Shown here in pieces: positions 44,567-56,750 of a DNA stretch of 64,000 nucleotides. The stretch is from the NCBI GenBank assembly GCA_009760855.2, contig WPIO01000047.1, positions 1,137,001 to 1,201,000 of the forward strand, given 5' to 3'. Both the position numbers and the translations under genes were made by a program. The notes beneath the pieces were generated by a model. That model had not been told where the DNA came from and did no database searches. It saw only the letters and a list, made by a program, of their open reading frames with translations. The stretch is from Cristatella mucedo. Its lineage: Eukaryota; Bryozoa; Phylactolaemata; Cristatellidae. Within the stretch, counting starts at the first letter, position 1; each line of letters starts with the position of its first letter.

Positions 44567-45929
44567 ACGGACTAGCCAAAACAGCTTCTTTTTCGAGGTT
44601 AATCTTACTTAATTGTCAGACTAAGTTAACATTGTGCGAGCGTAAAATACTAAGCGAATGAGTTTGACTACCTCACAGCACTTTATTCACATCGCTTTAG
44701 CTTTCAATGCAGCCACAGTTTTGATCTTTACCAAATTAGGATTTAATTACCCATGTCTGCCTAGGTTGTGGGAAAACCACCCGTCCGAAGGAAATACCCG
44801 GAGCGCGAATTACGTTCACTTTAGTGAGTGCGAATCAGTCAACAAAGGCGCTCGCGAATGCGGTCGGAATTATGTGCAAATGATGGTGTACGCCGTGTTT
44901 ACCTCAGCGTAGCAACGCACTCTCTGACTTAAGTACCTTGCCGCCTAATGACCTCATGAGGGACTCATGACCTCGGTGTCGACCACGGTGACGCCCAATA
45001 TGAATTCCAACCAGCGGCAGCCTACCTATCCAGCGGCTTGTATTAGCAAAGTAGCTGTGAAAAACTCAATGTATAACATCACTATGTTATACGAGCCTCG
45101 TTCTTAGACAGTAAGCCCTATTTGCTAAACCAACTCATGCATCAATAGTATAGAAAGTGACAACTATTTCCAATAGAACGCTGCCTCTGTGGTCAGTACA
45201 GCGACAGATTTTAATTTACCCGAAGCCAATAAGAAAGCAAACAACTTTTTCGCATTCGGTCAAAATTTTAGCAGAAAAATAACAAATCAAACATGATCAA
45301 TAAGTATTGTTACTGGAGTAACACAAAATGAACGCAGACGATGTAGAATTGAGTATTCTTTCAAGATTAACATTTACATTATAAACCACTTTCACCGATC
45401 AGCCTCAAATTTAGTCTGCGATAACGTTCTCGTTATGCTCTCTTTGGTGGCAACATGCGACGTTCTGTATATCTCGATGTAATCTTGCTCGCCCAGCTCC
45501 TCCGCTCCTTGGCTCCCTGTGTCTTTACATCTTTTAACATATGCACCATGGATATAGACTTTGAAGGACATTCTCAAGCCTACTACGCCGTAGTTCTTTA
45601 CCAGCTCGTTATCGTCTAAGCTCTATATATTTTAACTCCTCGCGATTGGCTAGAAAGCACTAGAAGATTCAAAGAAGCTGTACCGAGTCACCTCGCCGTT
45701 ACTATGGAGCTTCTTAGGGAGTTCATGGTTTTCAATAATCTTCCTGATATGTGGTCCACAAAGGGCACCGCTTTAGTATGTGCATCTCCATCAGGTATGC
45801 GACCATTATCAAACCTCCGATTATCTCTCAGGTGCCATCTTCATGTATCGGGGCGTCAAGCAAGGTCTTGATTCTGTTATTTTTTTTTCTCTTTCCGGTG
45901 CAAAGGAACAAATCCGAATGAAGATATTT
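44567..45929. other. Unclassified DNA
   Basis: A plus frame at 44658-44912 (84 codons, ATG start) has normal composition but no recognised domain. AT-rich text follows at 45200-45380. No transposon similarity was found until the LINE tail at 45930. Confidence 0.4.
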
Positions 45930-46575
45930 ATAATAATAATAATAATGCGCTTGAAAAAGCGCCCTCAGAGAACTGAATCTCTTTCTATGTGCTTTAGATT
46001 TGCTACAAAGGAAACAACGGTTGAATGGTGAGTGGTATCATGCTTGATAAACAAAGCTAATAACATGGTTAGGGGTGACATGCACAGGGTCAGCATGCGC
46101 AGTGTCAGCACACATAAGCACATGAAGGACGAATCATAGGGACCCACCAAATGCTGTATTAAATAGGTGCGCTTTTGAATTCTTTTTAAATGTGGTCAAG
46201 TCGGGGGATGTCGTGATGCAAGTTGGGAGTGCGTTCAAGGCTTTGGGAGCATACGAAAAAGATGCACTGTCTCCAAAGTATTCATGGCTTGTATGAGGTT
46301 TTGGTAAACAGTTAGATTCCAAAAAGTGGGCGATGCGATGCTTGGCCTGGTGGGGGAGTAGATCTGATAGACATGCTGGAGCCAAAGAATGAAAGGACCT
46401 AAAAGTGAGCGACAAAACCTTGAATTCGATTCGTTGCTTGACTAGTAGCCAGTGCAGGTTGGCGAGAAGTGGTATGATGTGGCAACTGTGCCACTCACGA
46501 CAGACAGGCCTAGCTGCAAAGTTTTGCACCAGCTTTAAGCGTCTGATTGCACATGCCGGTAGGCCAGCAAGCATA
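45930..46575 (-). pseudogene. LINE-1 3' copy with tail
   Basis: Begins with the (ATT)n tail as its complement (ATAATAATAATAATG), then the hairpin complement AAAGCGCCCTCAGAGAACTG. The minus frame 46134-46574 (146 codons) encodes the ORF end: [20 protein letters not shown], then LKLSLTF-type sequence, [17 protein letters not shown] and DLTTFKKNSKAH. It starts in the C-terminal part, so it is 5'-truncated. Confidence 0.9.
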
Positions 46576-46655
46576 TATATAATAAATGCATATAATTTCG
46601 TATGATTCCGAATGGGACTTAGTTATTGAGTCCTTTCTGTAAGCTTAAGGCACCA

Positions 46656-46686
<31 letters not shown>

Positions 46687-46689
46687 TAT

Positions 46690-46745
<56 letters not shown>
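46656..46745. repeat. (TA)n microsatellite
   Basis: TA runs with CATA interruptions, directly before a SINE A. Confidence 0.95.
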
Positions 46746-46747
<2 letters not shown>

Positions 46748-46754
46748 CTTCCCA

Positions 46755-46930
46755 TTTAGTGAGCCGTGATGGCACACTAGGTAAGGCGGTTGCTTTTCAC
46801 GACCTCGGTCACGATGTCGTAGGTTCGATTCCTGTGGTGGGCGATCCTTTGTCGCTACTGCAAGTGGTGGTGAAAACCGTAAAGGCTCTTCTATTGCTGT
46901 ACAAAAGAGGCTGCTAAGTCGGCTAGTACT
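46755..46930 (+). mobile_element. SINE A, nearly full length
   Basis: GTGAGCCGTGATGGCACACT, GGTAAGGCGGTTGCTTTTCA and the B box AGGTTCGATTCC form the head. The tail GTAAAGGCTCTTCTATTGCT, GTACAAAAGAGGCTGCTAAG follows. One of the best family A copies. Confidence 0.92.
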
Positions 46931-46935
46931 TTTTT

Positions 46936-47024
46936 TCACATATACCTCAGGGCTCGAGCCCACGACCTCAGCCAGATCTTCGTCGGGGCGAGCACCTTAA
47001 CAGCTTAACCAAACCAGTATGCCT
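46936..47024 (-). mobile_element. SINE B head fragment
   Basis: The minus strand reads GCATACTGGTTTGGTTAAGC, TAAGGTGCTCGCCCCGA and the B box GGGCTCGAGCCC, stopping at GAGGTATATGTG. The hairpin tail is missing. Confidence 0.82.
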
Positions 47025-47061
47025 TGAATTCGTAAAAATGGGTGAGCAAGCTTTGATCAGA

Positions 47062-47821
47062 GCATTGTTTAGATAAGGATACCGCGTTCAAGTTGGTCCA
47101 TGCATTCGTGACATCTCGTCTCGACTTCTGCAACTCACTGCTTACTGGCCTACCGGCATGTGCGATCAGGCGATTGCAGCTGATGCAAAACTCTGCAGCT
47201 AGGCTTGTCTGTCGTGAGCGTCGCAGTTGCCACATTACTCCACTTCTCGCCGACCTGCACTGGTTATCAGTCAAGCAACGGATTAACTTCAAGGTTTTGT
47301 CGCTCACTTTTAGGTCTCTTCATTCTATGGCTCCAGCCTATCTTTCAGATATACTACCCCATCAGGCAAAGCATCGTACCACTCGCTTTTCGGAATCCAA
47401 CAGTCTAGAAATACCTCGTACAAACCTTAAATCCTTTGGAGACCGTGCATTTAGCTCGTATGCTCCCACAGCCTGGAACTCCCTCCCGACCTGCATCAGA
47501 ACATCCCCTGACCTGACCACATTTAAAAGAAACTTAAAAACATACCTATTTAGGACAGCATTTAGTGGGTCCTTGCGATTCGTCCTCGATGTGCTTATGC
47601 GTGCTGACACTGTTCATGCTGCCACTAACCACATTTGCATGCTGACCCAGTGCATGTAACCCCTAACCATGTTATTCATTTTGTTTGTTTTTCAAGCATG
47701 ATTTTACTTACTATTCTATTGCGTATCACTTTGCAGCAAATGTAAAGCGCCTAGAAAGAGATTAAGTTCTCTGAGGGCGCTTTATCAAGTGCAATATTAT
47801 TATTATTATTATTATTATCAA
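47062..47821 (+). mobile_element. Young 5'-truncated LINE-1 copy
   Basis: Carries the last third of the LINE ORF, the 3' UTR, the hairpin (47752-47792) and an (ATT)n tail. It is very similar to 60286-61029, differing by scattered single bases. The frame is open from the 5' edge to a stop at 47657-47659. That is 27 codons beyond the stop of the 58992 copy, because CGA is present at 47576-47578 where the other has TGA. ATCAGA flanks it at 47056-47061 and 47822-47827, a likely target-site duplication. Confidence 0.93.
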
Positions 47822-48029
47822 ATCAGATGCATAAAAAATGTGAAGAATATCTGTAATTGGAATGAATAAAAAATGACTAGCCAGACGGAAGCGGTCAGTC
47901 TTGGAGCCGGTCTCTCGGCCTGTAAGTACTTTCGACAGAGCCTACGTACAGTACGCACGTATGCTAGGTATTCTATTTTAAATTTTAATATCGTGAATAC
48001 TAGATTGTTTGCAGGTACATGCTGGTAAT

Positions 48030-49310
48030 AATAATAAAGAATATATTTGTAAAGTTCTTAGGAGAACTTAATATCTCATTCTCAGAAGTTTACATAAGCT
48101 GCAAAGGAGCCTGACAACTGATAAGTGACAACATGGACACTGACACCACGCATTGGCACATAAAGGGTTAACTATATAGACCCAGCTGCTAGGAACAGGC
48201 TGGCTCTTGGCTTCTTCTTAAATGTCTTCCAGTTAGGTGTAGTTAAGGTGCTCGTTCAGACCATTGTCTGGCTGAGGTCGAGGGCTCGAGTCCCATAGCA
48301 TATGTGATGCGCCTGAATGTAGATCAAGTTCTCTTATGGTGCTATACAAATCAATTATATATATATATATATATAAATTTAGGGGATAGCAGTGAGGTCT
48401 AGGCTTGAACAGCTTTTCTACTCAAACGACGGTCTCCAGAAGATTTGAGGTAGGTCAGAGAGACAGCTAAACGATTGGATCAGCAGAGCTGTAGATATCC
48501 TGCCAGACCTGCTTGGAATGTAGCTTGAATAGGAGGACTGGAAAAAGACGATGAAGGGACCTAAAGGTGCACGAATACTAATTACGTCAAATACTATGCT
48601 TTCTGTGGAGCCGCTGAAGGCTGGATAGAATATTTTAAATGTGGCACTTGCATTATTCATTACATGCAAGCCGAGCTGAAGAGTTTTATACCAACAGTCC
48701 GAGACTTATTGCTCACGCGATATGGTCTGCAAGTAGGTATTTAAAAAAGTCGAGATGTGATTTCGTAAAAAGTTGAGGTCCTGCTTGAATTCGGTGTTCC
48801 TGCGTAAGAAGATCTGATGAATGATATTCGCAGTGATCCATATCTGAAAGCTAGTAAGCATACTAGTCTGGGGACCTGATATGGTCATCATGAAAGGTCA
48901 TTATAAAACAGCTCACCCAGATTGCGTGTAGAGGTTATGAACAGAAGGTATGCTGCCAGGCCGCTTTTGAGTGCTAGGTTTGTGCATTTTTTGTATGTTT
49001 GTTAGTTATTAGTAAAAAGAGGTTTCCCTGTTGGCTCGCTTATCTTAATTCGATCTTGTGTTTAGTGACTAGATTGGTGAGAGGAAGAAAATAAATTGAG
49101 AAGCGAAGTGGACCAAGCACCAAACCCTGCAATACCAAGTACATTTGAGGTAATTTAGGTGACTGTCGCGTGTTGACACAATTGCCACAATTCACCGGGG
49201 CGATGGATGGAAAACAGTCCGGCTGTGGGATAGCAGGTGACTTACTGCAAGTCTGATGTTCGAAGGAAATATTTGAACAAAAATAAGTATCAGCCACTTG
49301 AGATCTCAGT
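48030..49310 (-). pseudogene. Decayed LINE-1 copy split by a SINE B
   Basis: The left edge has AATAATAATAAAGAATATAT and AGGAGAACTTAATATCTCAT, the complement of tail and hairpin. After the SINE B at 48236-48375 the complement of the ORF resumes (GACGGTCTCCAGAAGATTTG). At 49040-49297 the minus frame shows LQGLVLGPLRFSIYFLPLTN, the RT block near the catalytic site. Inactive. Confidence 0.8.
48236..48375 (+). mobile_element. SINE B nested in a LINE
   Basis: GTTAAGGTGCTCGTTCAGAC starts the retained head. The B box is GGGCTCGAGTCCC. The tail reads GCGCCTGAATGTAGATCAAG, TTCTCTTATGGTGCTATACA, then an AT run. Confidence 0.85.
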
Positions 49311-49409
49311 AGCTTTAAGAAAGTTGTTGGAAAAGAAACAACTCACTTCTTATTTCTCCAAGTAGCATCTACATAAAGCAACGAGTAAATTAGCATGGCG
49401 AGTGTAAAG

Positions 49410-49540
49410 TATGGTGGCTTCCGTATTCATACCAAAAGCCGCTTAGGCTTTGAGTGCGCTACAGACAACTCTACTGACTAACACCCATTAGGTTTTTGTG
49501 ATTTCGTAGAGTTATGCAAGGAGATACATTACATTACTTT
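49410..49540 (+). mobile_element. LINE-2 family 3' end
   Basis: CCAAAAGCCGCTTAGGCTTT, GAGTGCGCTACAGACAACTC and the terminus GGAGATACATTACATTAC match the 33455 copy end to end. Confidence 0.82.
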
Positions 49541-50869
49541 TTGCTAAACTCTAAAAGCCTTGTGACATAAAACGTCTAGCAGTAACTTTGCTTCTTAACC
49601 TCCGCAGATTTCTTAGATTTCTCGCAATTATATGATATTTATTATTATATTTGTACAATTACAAAATTAACAATAATGAGTTATGAACAATTGTGATGTG
49701 TTTTCACGTAGAGCAACTTGTAACTAACATCATTAAACGTTCAGTTCTAGGGATAAAAAATGAAAATAAACACAAATACTAGGCCATTGCCGGTTTTGTA
49801 ACTGAAAATGTGTGTGAACTTGATCAAAAGACAATCTTCTAGTGTGATTATGCACGAAAAGTAAAATTATACGAACCAATATCAATTTTTTTATTTTACC
49901 TGAAACTTTTCGATATAACTTTCTCTTCAAAATAATCTAGAAAATAAGTAGTTTTTTAATGTATAACTGTCCTGTCACGAAAGAAACTTTTTGAACAACG
50001 GTGGTTCCTTTACTTTAGGGCATAGGCTGTAGGGAAATAACACTTATTACCAAGGAAAATATATGCGCTAAAATTTCTTTTCACTTGATTGCTTTTCATC
50101 TGTTCATTTGCATGCCGATCTCATCCCATTACACTAACAGACGGAATCGGTTCAGTATCGAGTGGTATCTGTGAAGCTTAACCCTCTTTGTAGATGATGG
50201 AACTTCAGATGATGATTACAATGAAACTTTTGAAGGAATATTGAATAATTTCACATCTGGTCCTTCCAGAGCTTTGAAGGAATATTATATTTGAAAAGTG
50301 AGCAAGCTAAATGGTATGACACCAATCTATAGCATTTGACTCGCTTTAATAATGACTATCTGCTGCAATCGACTTGGGGGGGGAGCTTGTTCAGGTGCAA
50401 AGCCCAAGTAAGCATAAATGTTATGTCAGTCAGATGTTGCAATTATGTGCCTACACTGCCCTTAATTGGCTCAGATGTATTTTGATGTCCGTTGTAACCC
50501 TGGCGATCTTAATTGCTCATGATAAAAACCTAATGCTAGTAGAGCGAAAACGAGACTGACATATTGTTTCAAGCTTGTACTCAAAAGCATCTGTGAAAAT
50601 CGAAACAATATTAATGCTTCCCGTCCCACGAGTCTTCGTGGGACGAGCAGCATAAGTATGTGTATGTGCCTACGCGCAGCTTGGGTATTACTATTAGGAC
50701 GCACTATCCGTTTTCCCACTGTAGGCGCGAAAACAGCAAATGTTGCACAAAAGTGTCTAGATGAGGCCGGCTCGCTGTTACGACCCTAGGCGTAGGCATG
50801 TACGTATATGGCAGACGTACTAATGCCTGGTGAAGAAACCCAACACGAAGTACTTGAAACCACATTAAT
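49541..50869. other. Unclassified AT-rich DNA with one hairpin
   Basis: Stops are frequent in all frames. A perfect 10-bp inverted repeat CGTCCCACGA/TCGTGGGACG lies at 50622-50631/50636-50645 with a 4-base loop. A G run of 8 occurs near 50377. No transposon block was identified. Confidence 0.45.
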
Positions 50870-51830
50870 CTAAGCAATCTAAACTAGCCGACTAAGCAAG
50901 CAAGTTCCAGCCTGGCTGTAAAGCTAGTCATCCTAGTGAGTCGCCGTTGCTTCTGGTGGATAGCGAGTTCACAGAAAGCAGATTGTGGTAAAGTCTCTCG
51001 GCTCGCTTAGAAGATCTTTCAGCAGCATTTGACGCAATTAATCACAAAGGAATTCTCGAGCGCATCTAATCGTGTCTGGGCATCACAGACATAATAGTTC
51101 TGTGGTTCGGGTCGTAGTTCAGTGGGAGAGTCCAGAAGCATTGATATCGACGCCAATCTATCGTCTGAAGAAACAACAAAATACTGGGTATCCGACGGCT
51201 CTTTGCTTGCTCCGCTTTTGGTCACAATTTGTATTCTCCCTCTTACAGATGTAATCGCCTTGCGAAATCAAGGCATTCACTTCTATATCCACAATACGCA
51301 GCTGTACGTACGCTTTGATCCCTCCGAGCCTTCCAGCAAGTTAATTGTCTCAACTCTATTCCTGCATGTATTGCAGACATTCACTCTAGGACAGGGATAC
51401 ACTTTCTTAAATTAAATCACGATAAACCAATTTGCAAATTATTGGCAAAGCTAGTGTGACTCAGTAATTGAAAAGCTCAATTCTAAAAATCGGACTTTGT
51501 CAGCATATCTCCAATAGCATATGCACGAAATCAAGGTGTCCTGTTCAAAAGTGACTTTCATTAGACGACCTCGTTAGCTTCACAATCAGGTGTGCCTACC
51601 ATCAGCTTCTTAAACAATGCACAAATTTCGGTCTGCTTGGACAGGAACACTACAACAATTCGCTGCACGCGTACGTGAAATCCAGTCTAAAATTGCTACC
51701 GAAGCACACTAATTGCAGGTCATCCGGCATATACTATCAGGCACTCATAGTTGATGCCAAGTCCCAAAACCAAGCACTCCTTGCATTTCATTGCCGTTGC
51801 TGATTGTCTTACGAAAATCAAAGTTCTCGT
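50870..51830 (+). pseudogene. Decayed LINE-1 RT fragment
   Basis: Contains DLSAAFDAINH-like text near 51015, the LADVIALRNQGIHFYIHNTQ region in frame 51122-51415 (the YADD box reads YIHN), and the LDDLVSFTIRCAYHQLLKQC-like block near 51560. Neither the ORF start nor the 3' hairpin is present. Confidence 0.8.
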
Positions 51831-52784
51831 GATTGTTTAATAAGGACACATATAGAGCTAATACAAGTTTAAAGCATGTCTGTTTGCTGTCTGAGCTTAT
51901 CACATAAAAAATTATGTAATTATTTATTATTTATTATGTAATGATGTAAAATAATGATGTACAGAAAAAGTTGCTCGTCCAGCCTCACGGTTCCCATGGA
52001 CCAGCTGTCCCACTGGTCTTCGCTTCGGCGCTCAGGGAAGCTACAGCTTGAGTTTCGCCGACTGTCAGTGACCTCACTATTAGCTAAGGTCTTGCATAGC
52101 TGTACTCTTTTCGGAATAGCCATTCATATGCACTCATGGTTGTGTACATTGCAGCCAGGGCTCGTGAAAAACGGGTATTTCACAAGGAAAACATATTCAG
52201 AGCAAGCTAGCCGGAACGGGTACATTTAAAGTATTTCCAGCATTGTCTCCGGTCGCGCTGGGCCCACTAACTCAAGCACTGCTGCCTCAAAGATTGCTTT
52301 GAATCGCTCTAGCTTAGTAGTAATCAGGCCCACTATAACACAGGCCGCCATTCTTAAATTTTGTCTCTGGAAATATCCCTAAGTGCCCAATAATAACCTA
52401 ATAATACTCAAATGATTCTTGACCTGTTCGAGTTGACCAAGACCTGGCTAAAATTGTCCAAATGCCCCACAATAACTGAGGTGTCCAAGGCAGAATTTCT
52501 TCTTTCATACCCTAGGTAGATTAAAACTGGTACAGTCACCATTTTTTTAAATTTTCTTCATCAATTTCATATCGTTTGCAGTCCAGGAAAAGCTAGTGAT
52601 TTCTATTATTATTATTGATTTCTTGTAAGATAAGAAAGATACTGTCTACCAGGTTTGCTTGCAAAATATTCAATTACTTCCTTGGTTCTGGGTTTTTGAA
52701 ATTATATTAGGTAATTCGGGCCCAAAAAATAGAATATCTCTTTTTTTTGTACTGACGACACTCAACTGTGATGAACTGTAATGA
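51831..52784. other. Unclassified DNA
   Basis: TATTTATTATTTATTATG near 51918 and CTATTATTATTATTG near 52603 could be leftover LINE tails, but no hairpin accompanies either. Frames on both strands at 51920-52229 match nothing. Confidence 0.35.
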
Positions 52785-54105
52785 TAAACATAATAATAAT
52801 ACATTTTATGTAGCACCCTCAGAGATCTCAATCTTTTTCTAGACACTTTAAAGTTTCTGTAAAGGCAGCATGATCGAATGGTTTGTGGCAGCATGCTCAA
52901 TTAATAGCAAAAATAACATGCTTAGGGGTGACATGCAGAGGGTCAGCATGCAAGTACGGTTTAGTGGCAACACCCACAGTGTCAGCACACATAAGCTCAC
53001 AAAGTACGAATGACAGGGACCCTCTAAGTTCTATGATAAATAAATGATTTGTTGCATCTTTTTAAATGTGGACAAGTCAGGATATGTCGTGAGGCACGTC
53101 GGGAATGAGTTGCAAGCTTTGGAAGCCTACGAACTAAAGGCACGGTCTCCAAATTATTTGAGGTCTATATAAAGTATAGGTAAACAGTTAGATTCCAATG
53201 ATTTGAGGTCTATACGAGGTATAGGTAAACAGTTAGATTCCAAAAATTAGGTGGTACGATGCATAGCCTGATATGATAGTAGATCTGAAAGGTAGGCTGG
53301 AGCAAAAATGAATGAAGGGGCCTAAAAGTGAGTGACCTTGAAGTCGATCCGTTGCTTGACTGGGAGCTAATGTAGGTCGGCGAGAAGTAGTGTGGTGTGT
53401 CCACTACGACGCTCACGACAGACAAGCCTAGCTGCAGAGTCTTGCACCAGCTGTAAGTGCCTGAGTGCAAAGGCCTATAAAGCAAGTAGTGAGTTACATA
53501 GGTCAAGACTGGATGTAAAAAATGCATGGACCAATTTAGATGTGGTATCCCTGTTTATACAAGCCCGAATTTCAGGCGTGTTATGTAACTGGAAGTACAG
53601 CAGACTTGACTGTGAAGTTGATGGGGTCATCTAATGAGAGGTCATTATATAACATGACACCTAGATTTCATGCAGATTCAACAGGAGATATGTGCTGGCA
53701 CATCCGATTTTGAATGTTGGCCTTTCCAATTTCGGAATCACACTTGATTTGCCCTTGACTAGTAAGTTAATTTTATCATCATTCAATTTAAGGTACTCTA
53801 TATTTAAGAGGCTCCTTGAGTGATCTTTTTCCGTTCACGTGAATATTCTGGGGTCTCCCACTGAGATAATAGCTGAACCAATGCAATTCATTGCCGATGA
53901 TGCCTCGGCGAGATGAGAGGCGCTCAAGAATGACTTGGTGATTGATAGTTTCAAAAGCCGCAAAGAAAGATCTAGCGAAACAAACAGAGATACTCTACCC
54001 ATGTCTAAACTCCTAAGTAAATAATTGTTTACCCAAAGCAATGTCGACTCAGTTGATTAATTAGCTCTAAAGCCAGAGTGGAACTTACTAGCAAGGTTTG
54101 AAGTT

Positions 54106-54203
<98 letters not shown>

Positions 54204-55960
54204 TTCAAATAGATGTGTTCAGCTAGTCTGCCGCTACTTTGCCCAATGTCTTTGATAAGAACGGTAGGAGGAAGACTGGGAAAAATATTCTCAACTTTCT
54301 TTGGTTTAGTGTTGCTTTCTTGATTAGGGGCCTGACCACAGCCTCTTTGAAAGATGCTGGGACATGACCTGAGGCTAATGACATATCTATGATACTAGCT
54401 AGGCATGGCAGCAGCAGATCAATGGATTGCAGAGGCCGGACAGTGGGAATAGAGTCCACAGGACTAATTGTCTTCTTAGATTCTGAAATTAATTTCAGGA
54501 CGAGGTCACTAGTAACCTCCTTGAATGTAGACATTGAGGCTCAGCATGGAATTTAGGGACATGATTACAAAGTGATGCTGCCATATTAGTGATGGACTCC
54601 CTTATCTTGTCTATCTGTTAACAAAGAAGCTAGAAAAGCGATCACTGCTAAATGTTCACAGGGATCACAAGGTAAGGAGCTCACATGAGAGCGGTTAATG
54701 ACACGGTTGATCGTCGACATCAGCAGTTTCGGATTATGCATGCGTGGTTCAACAACATGTTTCATAAAAGCTAGACTCGGCCTTAGGTAGGATTGATTGG
54801 TGCGATCAACAGTAGCCCTCCATGCCAATCGATGGATAGTCAGCCCTGATATTTTGTACGCCTTTTTCAAGCTTGAGCTTAGGAGACCTAGCTAGTTTTA
54901 ATGTCTGTCGTTAGTCATAGGCCGTCTGGGCGATGGTTCACAGTGCACTTAGTCAGAGGTGCAAACTCAGCGAATGTGTTATCTCGTGTCGTGTTGCAGC
55001 AATCTACCGATGATGACTAGTCGGGAGGGGGATTGAGCAGCAGAGGTGAAGCAGGTATTGTCGCACGGACAGCCTTGATGTCAAGGGTCTTGAGGTTTCG
55101 CGATTCACAGGTGAACTTATATGAGAAGCAGGAGGGCACACATTGTAGACTGACTAGGATCTGCATGAGGTCAGATAATTAGGATTTGGTAATAATCGAT
55201 GATGAAAAAGTGCGGTTGTGTGAGAAAATTTAGTCGAGTCTGCGACCCTTAATGCAAATAGGGCCATGCATACGAGCCAGGAGAGACAACGAGTCAGTGA
55301 ATGCACAAAATTAAATGCGAAATGCGTCAGAGAAGTTATCAAAATGGTTGTTGAAAATACCCATAATAAGGAAGGATCAATTTCTTGCACACGGAATCGA
55401 AATGAGATCGAAGAGATCTGAGATAATGGAGGATTACAGGGTACCTGATGGGCGATAGACTACTGCCACCATTAGTAGCTTGTTGTCGGATGAAATTAAG
55501 ACAATAGATTCGAAACACTGCTTCGAGGGTATTGCAAAAGGCTTGAAGTCGAACTTTAAGCGTGTGATAATAGCAACTCCACCTCCAGTTTTGATTGATC
55601 TAGGGGTGTGAAAGAAGGAGGAACCAACCGGGGTAGCGTCTTTAATTGTCGGGCAGTTAACCGATTTTAGACAAGCTTCGGTCAAGGCGAGCAGGTCGAG
55701 ACCTTTTCAGATATAAAGTGGCTTATGACTAGGGGTTATTGCACATTGACCGAGGATTCCAGAGGCTAGCGTTCAGTTGGGCCGCCGGAGTTGTAAAAAA
55801 CCCGATGACCACTAAATTAGAGAGATTAAAAGTAACGCTTGAGGAAGAACGTGCTGAACGGTTGCCCGAGAACCCCGAAGCGGCTCCTGGGAACTCTTTT
55901 GTTATTGCATAATTCACGAATATTAGCAATAGTAATAACATCTAGCAATGCATTTTAACT
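52785..55960 (-). pseudogene. Longest LINE-1 copy, with endonuclease and RT
   Basis: Reading on minus: 55941-55729 opens the endonuclease region (LNASLWNPRSMCNN). 55685-55434 gives GGGVAIITRLKFDFKPF and IVLISSDNKLLMVAVVYRPS, typical of an apurinic-type (EEP family) endonuclease. NNHFDNFSDAF near 55340 is the GDFN-type block. 54870-54586 is the linker. 54534-54223 holds the RT start (DLVLKLISESKKTISPVDSI, VVRPLIKKATL). The rest of RT, the C-terminus and the 3' end (52800-52850) follow after an AT expansion. A duplicated 45-bp piece lies near 53185-53240. Many frameshifts; inactive, but it shows the family architecture. Confidence 0.88.
54108..54200. repeat. (AT)n microsatellite inside a LINE ORF
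   Basis: About 46 AT units. The flanks correspond to neighbouring codons of the LINE RT (CTGAACWC...TATATCGAAAC in the copy at 59510-59530), so the tract grew from a short TATAT in the coding sequence. Confidence 0.93.
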
Positions 55961-56329
55961 ACGATAACGAAGCGATAATAAGTCCGCACGATCATAACTA
56001 ACAGGCAGGTTGCTAGCCGCCGGCGTATCTAATGCCGCCGCCAGCATGGAAGACCCAGTAGCCCGAAGCGATAAGTGTTTAGATGTCCATTGGCACCTAG
56101 TTTTTTACGCGCTACGGTCAAACAACAGACAGATGAGCTTTTAGCAGGTCTTAGCTGCATCGGTTTCCTTATACGATGTTCGCAGGAACTTCGGTTTTCG
56201 GAAGAATTCTGCAACGGACAATCAATGCTCTTATCGCGCTCGGTGTGCCGCGGCAATATAGGCTGACCTAATTTAATCCGTCGGAATCTGCTGTAGCGGC
56301 TGAGAAACTGAATGATTAACTTGCAGACA
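55961..56329. other. Unclassified; may include LINE-1 5' sequence
   Basis: Lies just upstream of the endonuclease-coding part of the minus LINE. GCCGCCGGCG and ATGCCGCCGCCAGCATGG near 56018-56047 are GC-rich, as LINE 5' UTRs can be, but no second copy is available for comparison. Confidence 0.35.
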
Positions 56330-56750
56330 TTTGATCATGGGTGTTGGAAATTTTCCTAAATCTAAACGACGATAAAGCGGAACTGCTGTTTATTTGACAC
56401 CCCTAAACTGTGGCTTAACTAGAAGGCTCCGCTCTTTTTAAAAGGCGATGATGTTGTGCGATCATCACCTTGAGCTCGCAATTTTGGTGTCGTCTTTGAA
56501 AGCTGCCTAATCTTTGAAAGCTTCGCTAGGAAGCCTGCTTCCACAGATAGCTATCACGTCCGATCTCTATCTAAGATTAGGGATTGTCTTCAATGACGGC
56601 TGGCACAGAAGTAAAAACTAGCATCTTAGTTTGATCTCGGCTAGATTATAATAATTCCCGTTTGCCTACAAAAAAACCCAATTAGGCCAATACTGCTGGT
56701 GATAAATATGGCTGCAATGCTAGTTAACCAATCCCAGAGGTTTGACGGTA
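56330..56750 (+). pseudogene. LINE-2 family RT fragment
   Basis: FLNLNDDKAELLF-like text is readable near 56355 across frames. Near 56640-56745 the block TCGGCTAGATTATAATAATT, ATAAATATGGCTGCAATGCT, CCCAGAGGTTTGACGG matches the LDYCNSL...MNMAARL...SQTFD region of 32260-32450. Confidence 0.75.

Noticed and set aside
47362-47610. Antisense frames inside the LINE copies (also 60578-60826 and 60257-60523)
   Set aside because: They are shadows of the LINE ORF on the opposite strand and recur only because the copies are nearly identical.
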